64,000 bases of DNA from Leptospira perolatii (GTDB taxonomy: Bacteria > Spirochaetota > Leptospiria > Leptospirales > Leptospiraceae). The notes beneath the pieces were generated by a model. It searched no databases. It worked only from the letters and a program-made list of their open reading frames with translations, and had not been told where the DNA came from. Both the position numbers and the translations under genes were made by a program. Where the stretch lies: assembly GCF_002811875.1 (NCBI RefSeq), contig NZ_NPDZ01000007.1:156056-220055 (forward strand), in the 5' to 3' direction. Positions 1 through 8,053 of the stretch are shown piece by piece (the first letter of the stretch is position 1; each line of letters begins with the position of its first letter).

Positions 1-3000
1 GATGGACTCACTGATATCGGGATCATCCACCTTAAAGAACCCACTTGGTATTTCGCGCTCTCCAACGGAATCGTTCCGGATATAATAAACAAACTCAAGA
101 ACGGGATCGGTGGATTTTACGAATTCGAGTACGAAAATTCGACTAAGTTTGATAATACAGGAGGAGATGGAATTCCGGATCTACCTGGAACTTACAGAGT
201 TTGTACTAAGATAACTGCAGACGACGGATTGGGGAATCGAATCACAAAATCCTACGACTACAAAAACGGATTTGCATTCTCTTCGTTTATCAACGGGAAA
301 AAAGAATCTGACTTTTTCGGATTTTCTGAGTTCACGATGACGGATGCGTATGGGGCCAGAACTTTCCATACGTATAATACAACACCATATTCTGATTTCA
401 TGATGAACCGCGCCCTAAGCGGTGCGGAAAAACAGACAAAGATCATCGGGTCAGACAATCAAGAATACGGAATCATCAACTACACTCACTCGGTGCAAAA
501 AATCGAGGTAACCTCGGGGGCACCGAGTTACTTATCTTTCGCTTCTAAGATAGAAAAGTATCTAAACGGATCTAGAACGACTACCCAAGATAGTTCGCTT
601 ACCCTCAGTGGTTATGCGATTACGAAGAAGGTCGAAAGTCTCACGGATCATTTTGCGGACGGAGCTCACTCTGTAGAAACCCAGACTGCGATTACTGACT
701 TTACAACAGACTCTAGTACAAACCAGCGCAGACCTACCAAGACAGTTTCACTCGCTGCGAGTGCAAACGAAACTACTTCCGTTCTTACCTATGATAGCAA
801 AGGAAATCTTACTAAAAACGTAACCTCCTATACTGGTTCAGGGCTTCCATCTACTTCCCCTAGAATTTTAGAATATTCTTATGATTCCTACGGGAATACG
901 ACTCAGGAGAAGGATAGCAGTGGAAGTCCTTCTCGAGGAACTAACCTGGTCTATGATTCCCAGCTCCACCAGTTTGTGACCGAGAGGAGCTCCTTCGGAG
1001 GATCGATTTCCTTTACCACAAGAAGTACAATCGATTATGGTTCTGCTTTCGGTCTGCCTTTGCAGATAACCGACCCGAACGGAAACAAAACATATAATAC
1101 GTACGATAACTACGGAAGACTCACTCAAGTTAGAGCAGATACAGACTCCGGAACGAGTGTGATCGGAAGCTATTCGTATCACAGTTCCTTTCCGTTAGGC
1201 GCAAAGACAATACTGCCGTCCGGTACCAGTGCTCCTGACTTTGCTTACAAAAAATACTCGGATGGTTTAGGTAGAACTATTTATACAGTCAAATCCGGCT
1301 CGAATGGACAGTACGTACGTTCTGGAAGAGTTGTCTATGATTCAGACGGTAGAGTGGTCAGGTCGAGTCGCGCAGACTGGGCTTCTGGAAGCGAGATCGA
1401 TTCCTTTGCGCTTCATCTAGAAGAAAGGGAACCGACACTATTCCAATACGATGCGATCGGAAGAGTAAAATCCACAACACTTCCTTTGGCGGCGGGAGAA
1501 AATTCTGCGACTGTAATCTCAGTCGATTACAATGATCCATTTGAAACTGTAGAAAAGAATAGCAGCGGAACGAATAAGAGAACGATTAAGGACGCGAGAG
1601 GAAGAGTTCTCTATGTAGAAGACTTTGCGACAGATGGAACCCAAGCAAGGATCGGATTTTGTTTTGATATCGCAGGGAATCGAGTCAAGAAATCCGATCT
1701 GAACGACGGATCGAATTTGAGTTGTTCGAATCTTTCTACGGGCATTGTTAGCAAAGATACTTCCGGAAAAAACCAAGCGTATTGGAAATACGATGCTTTC
1801 GGAAGATTAAAAGCACAGAGCGATCCAGACTTGGGCGTAGAGACATTCGCCTATAATGCATTTGGCGAACAAACTTCTCATACAGATGCAAGATCCATTA
1901 CGACTACATTTGCCTACGATGCAATCGGGCGGGTTGTTACAAAACATATTCCGGAAGGGGATACTGTATTTACTTACGATTCGGCATCCGGAAGCGAGAA
2001 TTCTTTAGGAAAACTAGTACGAGTAGAAGACTCCGTCCAAAGCAAGGAATTCAGTTATGATAAACTAGGACGGATCAAAAAAGAAACCAGAAGGATCCTG
2101 AATATTCCCCTCCAAAATACAGAGGGTCCATACATTACAGAAACAGAATACGATCTTTTGGGAAGAATCACGAAGATCGATTATCCTGCCCATCCGATCA
2201 ACCACAAACGACTCAGGGCTTGCTACTCGTATGGAAGTGCGGGGTATGTCACGGGAATTTCAGTCGATGTGGATACGAGTGGTGTCATGCCGGGTTTCTG
2301 TGGCACGGATATCGTAGAGAATATCGGATATAACGAGTTCGGGCAAACTGCTGCGCTCACTCTCGGAAACAATGTTTCTACAGATTATACTTATGATGCA
2401 AAGGGAAGATTGATCCGTGTTCATTCCAGCGGGGATGTAAGCGGTACAAACAAAATTCTCCAAGACGCTGTTTATACATTTAACAGCAATAATGCGATCA
2501 CAAAAATAGAGAACACTTCGACCGATTATAATACCGAGTACAACTATCTGTATGACGGACTGAATCGAATTTTAGATTCCAACGGGACTTACCGAGAGAC
2601 TGCGGACAATTTTACAAAGCAATTCAAGCAGAGCTTTTCGTATTCAAAAAATGGAAACCTTACTGCAAAGCGTAACCACGATTTTGCCACTGGAAATATC
2701 ACAGACGAGTGGAGTTATCAATACACCAACCACCAAGTATTACGGATAGATTCTAGCAAGACCGGTTCCGACAGCCTAACGATGAGTTATGATGCTTCCG
2801 GGAATATGGTCTCTCAAAATGACCAAGCGAAGCATTTGCGGAAGCAGATCGAAGTAGATTCCCAAAATAGAATCGTATCCGTGAAAGATGCTACCGGTGC
2901 GGTCATGGGCAAGTACTGGTATGACGAGGGCGGATTTAGAATCAGAAGGCAGGCTTTAGTACCGAAGCCTGGTCAGTTTGCCTCCACGGAAGTCATCTAT

Positions 3001-4044
3001 CCGAGCATGTATTTCGGATTGGAATACGAGGAAACGGATAATACCCTTCGATCGATCAACAACGTCTACCTAAACGGAGTCCGGGTCGCAGCGTTAAACG
3101 AAGTGGGGGCAGTCGCCTACTTCCTGACCGATCAAGTAGATTCCGTCTCACAAGTGTTAGACGGCTCTGCACAAACACTCACTCGAACTCAATACCAACC
3201 CTATGGAGAATCCTTTGTCCAAAGAGGAAACCTTGACTTTGCTCCGAAGTATAACTCTCAAGAATTAGATCCGGAAACGAACTTCTACTACTACAACGCT
3301 CGCTACTACGATCCACAGATCGCGAGGTTTACGAGCGCAGACAGTATCATTGATGGCGAATACGATACTCAGGGTTGGAACCGATTTGCATATGTGAAGG
3401 GGAATCCTGTTGGTGCGAAGGATCCGACTGGGCATGATATATTCTTGTATTTCTATTCTTCAGAGTCGACTGAATCCGGCGCAGGTCACGTTGCGATGGG
3501 AGTCGGCTCCAAAAAAAATCAAACACTTTATGAAGCGAATCCGGTAAATTCAGGTCCTGACCGGCCGATGGAAAAGTCATACAAGCATTCCGGTTCAATG
3601 AAGGAAGTACTGAACAAAAATCATATTGGAAGAACGACGAAAAAACAACCGGATTTAATTTTGCAATTGAAAACTAATTCAAAGGAGGAAGATCCTAAAG
3701 TAAGACAAGCGGTAGAAGGATTCTTCAAAGAAAATGAAAATTGGGTTTATAATAAATCAAATTGCACAGATATGAGTCGCGTCGGCCTCTCGAAGACAAA
3801 GTATAAAGGAGGCAAAGAGATAGTTTCTACACCGACGGAATTCGCTGATAAACTACTCACTAATAACCCAACGGATTTTGTACAAGGAAATATTGTAGAA
3901 TTGAAAGGTAGTATAGGAAACTACAAAGATGGAACTGGTTCCGCGGCAGGCGTAATTAAGAATGCAACTCGCCGTAAACAAGACAATCAATCCGATTCAA
4001 ATGAAGTAAAAAGAAATAGGCCGAATAAGATTCATTTAAACTAA
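1..4044 (+). CDS. RHS/YD-repeat polymorphic toxin, 5' end outside the window
   Basis: The frame is open from base 1, so the gene begins upstream; 1347 residues are visible. Dozens of YD repeats (Y-D-x2-G-R type) run to about residue 1090 and should form the hollow RHS shell that encapsulates the toxin. The RHS core end is classic: ARYYDPQIARFTSADS, then NRFAYVKGNPVGAKDPTGH, the usual autocleavage/tip boundary near nt 3435. The last ~200 residues are a variable tip. It has GAGHVAMGVG (His codon at 3487) and, ~90 residues later, NCTDMSRVGL (Cys codon at 3763). His before Cys resembles circularly permuted papain/NlpC-P60-like domains, so the tip may be a peptidase or amidase (inference). The family delivers C-terminal toxins to competitors. 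The next gene is the candidate immunity protein. Confidence 0.93.
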   Translation, partial: DGLTDIGIIHLKEPTWYFALSNGIVPDIINKLKNGIGGFYEFEYENSTKFDNTGGDGIPDLPGTYRVCTKITADDGLGNRITKSYDYKNGFAFSSFINGKKESDFFGFSEFTMTDAYGARTFHTYNTTPYSDFMMNRALSGAEKQTKIIGSDNQEYGIINYTHSVQKIEVTSGAPSYLSFASKIEKYLNGSRTTTQDSSLTLSGYAITKKVESLTDHFADGAHSVETQTAITDFTTDSSTNQRRPTKTVSLAASANETTSVLTYDSKGNLTKNVTSYTGSGLPSTSPRILEYSYDSYGNTTQEKDSSGSPSRGTNLVYDSQLHQFVTERSSFGGSISFTTRSTIDYGSAFGLPLQITDPNGNKTYNTYDNYGRLTQVRADTDSGTSVIGSYSYHSSFPLGAKTILPSGTSAPDFAYKKYSDGLGRTIYTVKSGSNGQYVRSGRVVYDSDGRVVRSSRADWASGSEIDSFALHLEEREPTLFQYDAIGRVKSTTLPLAAGENSATVISVDYNDPFETVEKNSSGTNKRTIKDARGRVLYVEDFATDGTQARIGFCFDIAGNRVKKSDLNDGSNLSCSNLSTGIVSKDTSGKNQAYWKYDAFGRLKAQSDPDLGVETFAYNAFGEQTSHTDARSITTTFAYDAIGRVVTKHIPEGDTVFTYDSASGSENSLGKLVRVEDSVQSKEFSYDKLGRIKKETRRILNIPLQNTEGPYITETEYDLLGRITKIDYPAHPINHKRLRACYSYGSAGYVTGISVDVDTSGVMPGFCGTDIVENIGYNEFGQTAALTLGNNVSTDYTYDAKGRLIRVHSSGDVSGTNKILQDAVYTFNSNNAITKIENTSTDYNTEYNYLYDGLNRILDSNGTYRETADNFTKQFKQSFSYSKNGNLTAKRNHDFATGNITDEWSYQYTNHQVLRIDSSKTGSDSLTMSYDASGNMVSQNDQAKHLRKQIEVDSQNRIVSVKDATGAVMGKYWYDEGGFRIRRQALVPKPGQFASTEVIYPSMYFGLEYEETDNTLRSINNVYLNGVRVAALNEVGAVAYFLTDQVDSVSQVLDGSAQTLTRTQYQPYGESFVQRGNLDFAPKYNSQELDPETNFYYYNARYYDPQIARFTSADSIIDGEYDTQGWNRFAYVKGNPVGAKDPTGHDIFLYFYSSESTESGAGHVAMGVGSKKNQTLYEANPVNSGPDRPMEKSYKHSGSMKEVLNKNHIGRTTKKQPDLILQLKTNSKEEDPKVRQAVEGFFKENENWVYNKSNCTDMSRVGLSKTKYKGGKEIVSTPTEFADKLLTNNPTDFVQGNIVELKGSIGNYKDGTGSAAGVIKNATRRKQDNQSDSNEVKRNRPNKIHLN
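3302..3435 (+). repeat. RHS core-end direct repeat, copy A
   Basis: This 134-bp stretch encodes the conserved RHS core end (from RYYDPQIARF to AKDPTGH) and recurs nearly unchanged at 5265-5398 upstream of a different toxin tip. The two copies differ at only a few positions and diverge completely after the GGGCAT that encodes the end of the DPxGH boundary. This is the expected substrate for recombination that would swap toxin tips on one RHS shell. Confidence 0.9.
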
Positions 4045-4118
4045 GCTATGATTAATAATTCGTTCTTTAGGATTGCACTGACGAAAATTATATTCTAGTC
4101 GAAAAGCTTGAGAATGTT

Positions 4119-4559
4119 ATGAAACTTTCCTTCTTTATAGTTCAGTTTTTTGTTATAGCCTTAGCGTTTATCATGCTAATAGCAGGAATGCTCCCCTTGC
4201 TTCAGGCGGCTAATATTTTTTTTGATTTATCCATTGCATATTGGGAAGCCATCGATCGGACGAACGAGGATCTCACTTATTGGATAATCAAGTTTGATAT
4301 GGTGTGCACTATATTTTATATTCCGGCACTTATTTGGTTTATTTACAAACCGAATTTCCCTACCTTATTTTTTTTGATATTTTATTATACTTTCCTTCTG
4401 TGGGTAAGTGTGTTAATGGAAGGTTCAAGAATAGAATGGGCAAATATATTGAATACTCATGAGATGATCGTTTTTATTTTCCCGTCTGTGGCTCTAATAG
4501 TTTCACTTTTTTATTATTTGATTTTACGAATAACAAGGGGTGATGATAACCAACAATGA
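4119..4559 (+). CDS. Small four-helix membrane protein, candidate immunity to the upstream RHS tip
   Basis: This 146-residue protein is almost entirely hydrophobic. Four membrane segments are visible, roughly residues 5-30, 52-75, 80-98 and 113-135, and the tail is short and polar (RGDDNQQ). It starts 74 bases after the RHS stop on the same strand; no strong ribosome-binding site is visible before the ATG. I recognise no family. Its position directly after the toxin tip and before the repeat element matches the immunity slot in polymorphic toxin loci. A membrane immunity protein would suit a toxin acting at the envelope, but this rests on gene order only. Confidence 0.6.
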   Translation: MKLSFFIVQFFVIALAFIMLIAGMLPLLQAANIFFDLSIAYWEAIDRTNEDLTYWIIKFDMVCTIFYIPALIWFIYKPNFPTLFFLIFYYTFLLWVSVLMEGSRIEWANILNTHEMIVFIFPSVALIVSLFYYLILRITRGDDNQQ

Positions 4560-4659
4560 ATACATTCGGAATTTTTCAAATTGTAAATCTACGTGTACGA
4601 ATAATTTCGGTAATGTTCAGAAAGTTTCGCGCAAGTAGAATCTCAAGAAAGTCTCGCAT

Positions 4660-5263
4660 ATTGTCCCCAGCGAAATGCAATGTACAGGTCTATATTTAGA
4701 TAAATACTTAGAAAACCTAAACCGAATTATGGAATCAGGGTTCCATCCGAATGAGGAATTAACAACTTTTAGTATTTGAAAAAGAAATTACCAAAACAGA
4801 TTTGATTGAAGGTAAGAATGAATCCAGACTATACGAATCAAATCTGTAATATACGGATTTGAGATTTTTAGCCAAAACTGTTTTCAGCTGGACCAGCGGT
4901 GCAGCGGAATGCAGAAAAATGTTAAATAGTGCTCATTGACAACGATTCCTTAGGAAAGCGAGAGCGGACCTTAGGAAGAAATAAAACCGCCAGGGAAACG
5001 GAGGGCTTTAGTCCAACACAGAATTACAATGAATGCGTAAGGCTGGATACGTGGAACGTGTTGGATGAGCGATTAGCGAACCCGTAGTAGCCCGGTCCCG
5101 CAGAGCGGGAGGCGGCCAGCAACACTCGCCGAGAGATAGACAGGAAACGGGAAACGCATTCACGAAGAGTGAGCCAGGAAGGCTCACGTCCCGGAGCTCG
5201 ATACAGGATGTATCGGCGAAGGGTGAGGGAAGCGGTTCACGTTTCCGATTGAGCTCAAGAACC
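4660..5263 (+). repeat. 604-bp structured non-coding repeat, copy 1
   Basis: The whole segment recurs at 6509-7112 with identical spacing. The 3' ~330 bases differ at only about 14 positions by hand count; the 5' ~270 bases are more diverged. The 3' half is rich in short hairpins: TCCCGC/GCGGGA around a 3-base loop, GTGAGCC/GGCTCAC, CGATAC/GTATCG, and a 7-bp stem formed by GGAAGCG and CGTTTCC. There is no convincing reading frame. It lies between the first RHS tip/immunity pair and the orphan RHS tip and runs straight into the duplicated core fragment. It may be a recombination substrate, a non-coding RNA or the remnant of a mobile intron. The preceding 100 bases (4560-4659) hold nothing I can identify. 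Confidence 0.85.
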
Positions 5264-6088
5264 TGCTACTACGATCCACAGATCGCGAGGTTCACAAGTG
5301 CAGATTCGATCATTGATGGCGAATACGATACTCAGGGTTGGAACCGATTTGCATATGTGAAAGGGAATCCGGTTGGTGCGAAGGATCCGAGTGGGCATCA
5401 GTCCGTTCCATGTATGACGGGTGAATGCTTAATGTCTGAAATAGGTCGGCCCATCACTTCTAATGAATACGTTGGAGGTATTAGGAAGGCAGCAGAAAAT
5501 CCCAATTATCAGATGCTTAAGATGATGCCAGGAGGTGGGCTGGCTGACTACCTGATGCAGGCGTCTGCAGATATTGTTGAGAAAGATTATGAAAAGTTAG
5601 CGATCCGATCCACAAAAGTAATTGCTATAGAAGCGTTAGGAGCGTCAGCAGCGCATTTTCCTGCTATCGCAAAATCCTTCGGCGGAGTAGTAGGTAGATG
5701 GGCAACTGGAAAAACGGTTCGATACGGAGTTGAACTATCAAAAGCGGACATAAAACTAGCTCTTAAGAACGTTAACTACAATGGGACCGAAGCGAGCTTA
5801 GGGAAATATTATGGAAACGGAAGCTATAAGAATTATACAAGCATGAGAAATACGAAAAATGGATTAAGGAGCTATTATGATATCGGGAACCGGTACAGTC
5901 AATTAAACGATTACGGTCGAGGTGCTCTAAACAGAATATTTATCGATGAGATAGCTCGTTTAAAGCAGACTGCGAAATTCAACATTCCATTGAATGAAGC
6001 GGGAAGATGGGGAAAAGAAGAAATCAGATGGTTAAAGGAAGCCGGCTATGTGGAAAAAGGGAAGAAAGCACTTTCGTCCCCTAGATAA
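5249..6088 (+). CDS. Orphan RHS tip: core-end fragment fused to a different toxin domain
   Basis: The frame opens with a TTG inside the tail of repeat copy 1, with no ribosome-binding site, so independent translation is doubtful. Residues 6-50 repeat the RHS core end (YYDPQIARFTSADS to AKDPSGH); the remaining ~230 residues are unrelated to the first tip. A hydrophobic, Gly/Ala-rich pre-toxin stretch (about 85-165) precedes a Lys/Tyr/Asn-rich C-terminal domain ending in KKALSSPR, typical in composition of nuclease-like tips, though I recognise no active site. It looks like a silent cassette that would be expressed only after recombination onto a full RHS gene through the 134-bp core repeat. 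The candidate immunity gene overlaps its 3' end. Confidence 0.75.
   Translation: MSSRTCYYDPQIARFTSADSIIDGEYDTQGWNRFAYVKGNPVGAKDPSGHQSVPCMTGECLMSEIGRPITSNEYVGGIRKAAENPNYQMLKMMPGGGLADYLMQASADIVEKDYEKLAIRSTKVIAIEALGASAAHFPAIAKSFGGVVGRWATGKTVRYGVELSKADIKLALKNVNYNGTEASLGKYYGNGSYKNYTSMRNTKNGLRSYYDIGNRYSQLNDYGRGALNRIFIDEIARLKQTAKFNIPLNEAGRWGKEEIRWLKEAGYVEKGKKALSSPR
5265..5398 (+). repeat. RHS core-end direct repeat, copy B
   Basis: Near-identical partner of 3302-3435. It begins immediately after the end of the 604-bp repeat and ends at the DPSGH toxin boundary, so it carries just enough core homology to allow tip exchange. Confidence 0.9.
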
Positions 6089-6509
6089 TAATTTGTTCAC
6101 TCTCATTGATTTACTAAGGAATCATTTATGGCCTTTAGTAATGTTTTATCCGATGGATGTGGGGTCAATTTCTTATGATCGTGGGCGAGGTTCGAGCGCA
6201 ACCCTTAGCATAACTGGTATGGGGCTTACAGTTTGGTTTTTTTCAGAATTGAATGAAATCGACGCGCTACTTGAGCCAATGAATCAACTACGCGATTGGG
6301 AAATGTATCGCTTAAGTAAGCTTTCAAGTTTATACGGAATAGGCAAAAAATTTGTAAACGAAGAACAAGGTATAGTGAATGAAATAGACTTCTTAATAAG
6401 TAATGTAGAAGAGATTTCGAAATTTTTTACCTCGAAGGAGATTAATAAGAAGAGGTTAAACTACATTTTAAAAGAAGAAGAAATGTATCCCGACCTGTTA
6501 GAAGATTGA
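6048..6509 (+). CDS. Small acidic protein, candidate immunity to the orphan RHS tip
   Basis: The frame gives 153 residues if the ATG that overlaps the toxin 3' end by 41 bases is used; a TTG five bases after the toxin stop (6093) or an ATG at 6141 are alternatives, none with a clear ribosome-binding site. The protein has a short hydrophobic N-terminal part and an acidic helical C-terminal half (NEIDFLISNVEEISKFF; ends EEEMYPDLLED), typical of cytoplasmic immunity proteins that neutralise basic toxins. Its stop codon touches the first base of repeat copy 2. No family is recognised; the immunity role is inferred from overlap with the toxin and from charge. Confidence 0.55.
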   Translation: MWKKGRKHFRPLDNNLFTLIDLLRNHLWPLVMFYPMDVGSISYDRGRGSSATLSITGMGLTVWFFSELNEIDALLEPMNQLRDWEMYRLSKLSSLYGIGKKFVNEEQGIVNEIDFLISNVEEISKFFTSKEINKKRLNYILKEEEMYPDLLED

Positions 6510-7112
6510 TTGTCCCCTGCGAAATACAATGTACAGCTCCATATATGGATAAATACTTAGAAAACCTAAACCAAATTATGGAATCATGGTTCCATCCGAA
6601 TGAGGAGTTAACAGCCACTGGTATTTGAAAAAGAAATAACCAAAACAGATTTGACCGAAAGTAAGTATGAATCCAAACTAAACAACTCCAATCTGAAATA
6701 TATGGATTTTGAATATTTATCTATGAATGTATCTGGCTGCACCGGCGGTGCAGCTGGAAACAGAAACCGGTCAGAGATCGCTCATTGACAACGATTCCTT
6801 AGGAAAGCGAGAGCGGACCTTAGGAAGAAATAAAGCCGCCAGGGAAACGGAGGGCTTTAGTCCAACACAGAATTACAATGAATGCGTAAGGCTGGATACG
6901 TGGAACGTGTTGGATGAGCGATTAGCGAACCCGTAGTAGCCCGGTCCCGCGTAGCGGGAGGCGGCCAGCAACACTCGCCGAGAGATAGACAGGAAACGGG
7001 AAACGCATTCGCGAAGAGTGAGCTAGGAAGGCGCACGTCCGAGAGCTCGATACAGGATGTGTCGGCGAAGGGCGAGGGAAGCGGTTCACGTTTCCGAATG
7101 CACTCAAGAGCC
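6509..7112 (+). repeat. 604-bp structured non-coding repeat, copy 2
   Basis: Full-length partner of 4660-5263, beginning exactly at the stop codon of the preceding candidate immunity gene. The TCCCGC/GCGGGA hairpin is retained with a changed loop (AGA to GTA). The GTGAGCC stem of copy 1 has acquired substitutions on both arms. A 69-codon frame crosses it but starts with non-repeat-specific sequence and looks incidental. About 160 bases of unrelated sequence follow before the DinJ/YafQ pair. Confidence 0.85.
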
Positions 7113-7279
7113 CTCAGAGTTTTATAAAACCTACAAAACGATCTTTCTTCGATTGCTATGTTGACTCTGTTTCTTTGAGTTCCCTTTGCCCGGATAAGTT
7201 TTTAGCAAAGACTAAACTACAGTTAAAGACTTGACGATGTATCTCAAATGGGGAACAAATGAGTTAAAGGATGTTTGCC

Positions 7280-7540
7280 ATGGCGAAAACAGCAATGATT
7301 CGAGCGAGAGTCGAAGGTAACTTAAAAAAAGATGTAGAAAGCATACTGGATCACTTAGGCATCTCCGCTTCGGAAGCTATCAATATTTTCTATCATCAAA
7401 TTAAACTGACTAAAGGTTTGCCTTTTCCAGTTAAAATACCGAATAAAGTAACGCAGAAAACTTTTAAGGCTACAGATAAAAAGAAAGGTCTAAAATCTTT
7501 TAAATCTAAAGAGGAACTATTTAAAAAGCTGGAGATATGA
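7280..7540 (+). CDS. dinJ: RelB/DinJ-family antitoxin
   Basis: Antitoxin of a type II toxin-antitoxin pair. It has the ribbon-helix-helix start MAKTAMIRARVEGNLKKDVE and the family segment LGISASEAINIFYHQI, followed by PFPVKIPN. I place the start at this ATG because AAGG lies nine bases upstream; the ATG at 7271 directly abuts that site. At 86 residues it has the normal DinJ size. The last four bases overlap the toxin start (ATGA), so the two are translationally coupled. DinJ-type proteins bind the toxin and autorepress through their N-terminal domain; TTTAG/CTAAA arms at 7201-7216 could be part of an operator. The pair sits between repeat copies 2 and 3. Confidence 0.9.
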   Translation: MAKTAMIRARVEGNLKKDVESILDHLGISASEAINIFYHQIKLTKGLPFPVKIPNKVTQKTFKATDKKKGLKSFKSKEELFKKLEI

Positions 7541-7809
7541 AATTCATCCCTAGCTTTACGACTCAATTTAATAAAGATATTAAGTTGCAGAAAAAGCGCA
7601 AGAAGGACTTAAATAAACTCAAAGGAATCCTGTCGCAGTTGATTGAAGGCATTCCATTGAATGTAAAATACAAAGATCATAAGTTAAGTGGGAATTACAA
7701 AAACCGGCGTGAATGCCATATTGAACCTGATTGGCTTCTAATCTATAAGTTAGATGGTAACTCTATCATATTCGAAAGAACTGGTACACATTCGGATTTA
7801 TTTGATTAA
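7537..7809 (+). CDS. yafQ: YafQ-family mRNA interferase toxin
   Basis: This 90-residue RelE-superfamily toxin cleaves mRNA in the ribosomal A site. The YafQ signature is intact: DHKLSG (His48), RECHIEPDW (His61, Asp65, Trp66) and RTGTHSDLF (His85) correspond to the catalytic set described for E. coli YafQ, so it is probably active. The start overlaps the antitoxin stop. The 3' remnant of the 604-bp repeat follows about 20 bases downstream, suggesting that this module entered or moved together with the neighbouring RHS tip modules. Confidence 0.93.
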   Translation: MKFIPSFTTQFNKDIKLQKKRKKDLNKLKGILSQLIEGIPLNVKYKDHKLSGNYKNRRECHIEPDWLLIYKLDGNSIIFERTGTHSDLFD

Positions 7810-7831
7810 TTTCATTTTGGCCATTCGACAC

Positions 7832-7889
7832 ACCAGGATGTATCGGCGGAGGATGAGGGAAGCGGTTCTTATTTCCGAGTGTTCTCAAG
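7832..7889 (+). repeat. 3'-terminal remnant of the 604-bp repeat, copy 3
   Basis: About 58 bases match the last part of the repeat: CAGGATGTATCGGCG, then GAGGGAAGCGGTTC, then TTTCCGA and the closing CTCAAG. Only this end is preserved. The hairpin arm CGTTTCC of the full copies is degraded here to TATTTCC. The rest of 7810-8053 shows nothing I can identify. Confidence 0.75.
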
Positions 7890-8053
7890 TTACTTAAAAT
7901 TAACCAAGGATAATCAGCAAAACTTCGCATTACAGCGATTATTTTACGAAGTGCTTCCAAGGTTAGAGTTGATTTTCCCTTCGGACAAATAAGGATTGTT
8001 CCAAGCTCTCATTCGAATGGGACCAACTAATAACGAATTGGGACGAAACATAA

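Noticed and set aside
4660..5263. Firm call of a group II intron
   Set aside because: No clear GTGCG 5' end or 34-base domain V could be located, and no reverse transcriptase is encoded; kept only as a hypothesis.
6727..6936. 69-codon frame in repeat copy 2
   Set aside because: The same frame in copy 1 is interrupted upstream, there is no ribosome-binding site, and the sequence behaves as structured non-coding DNA.
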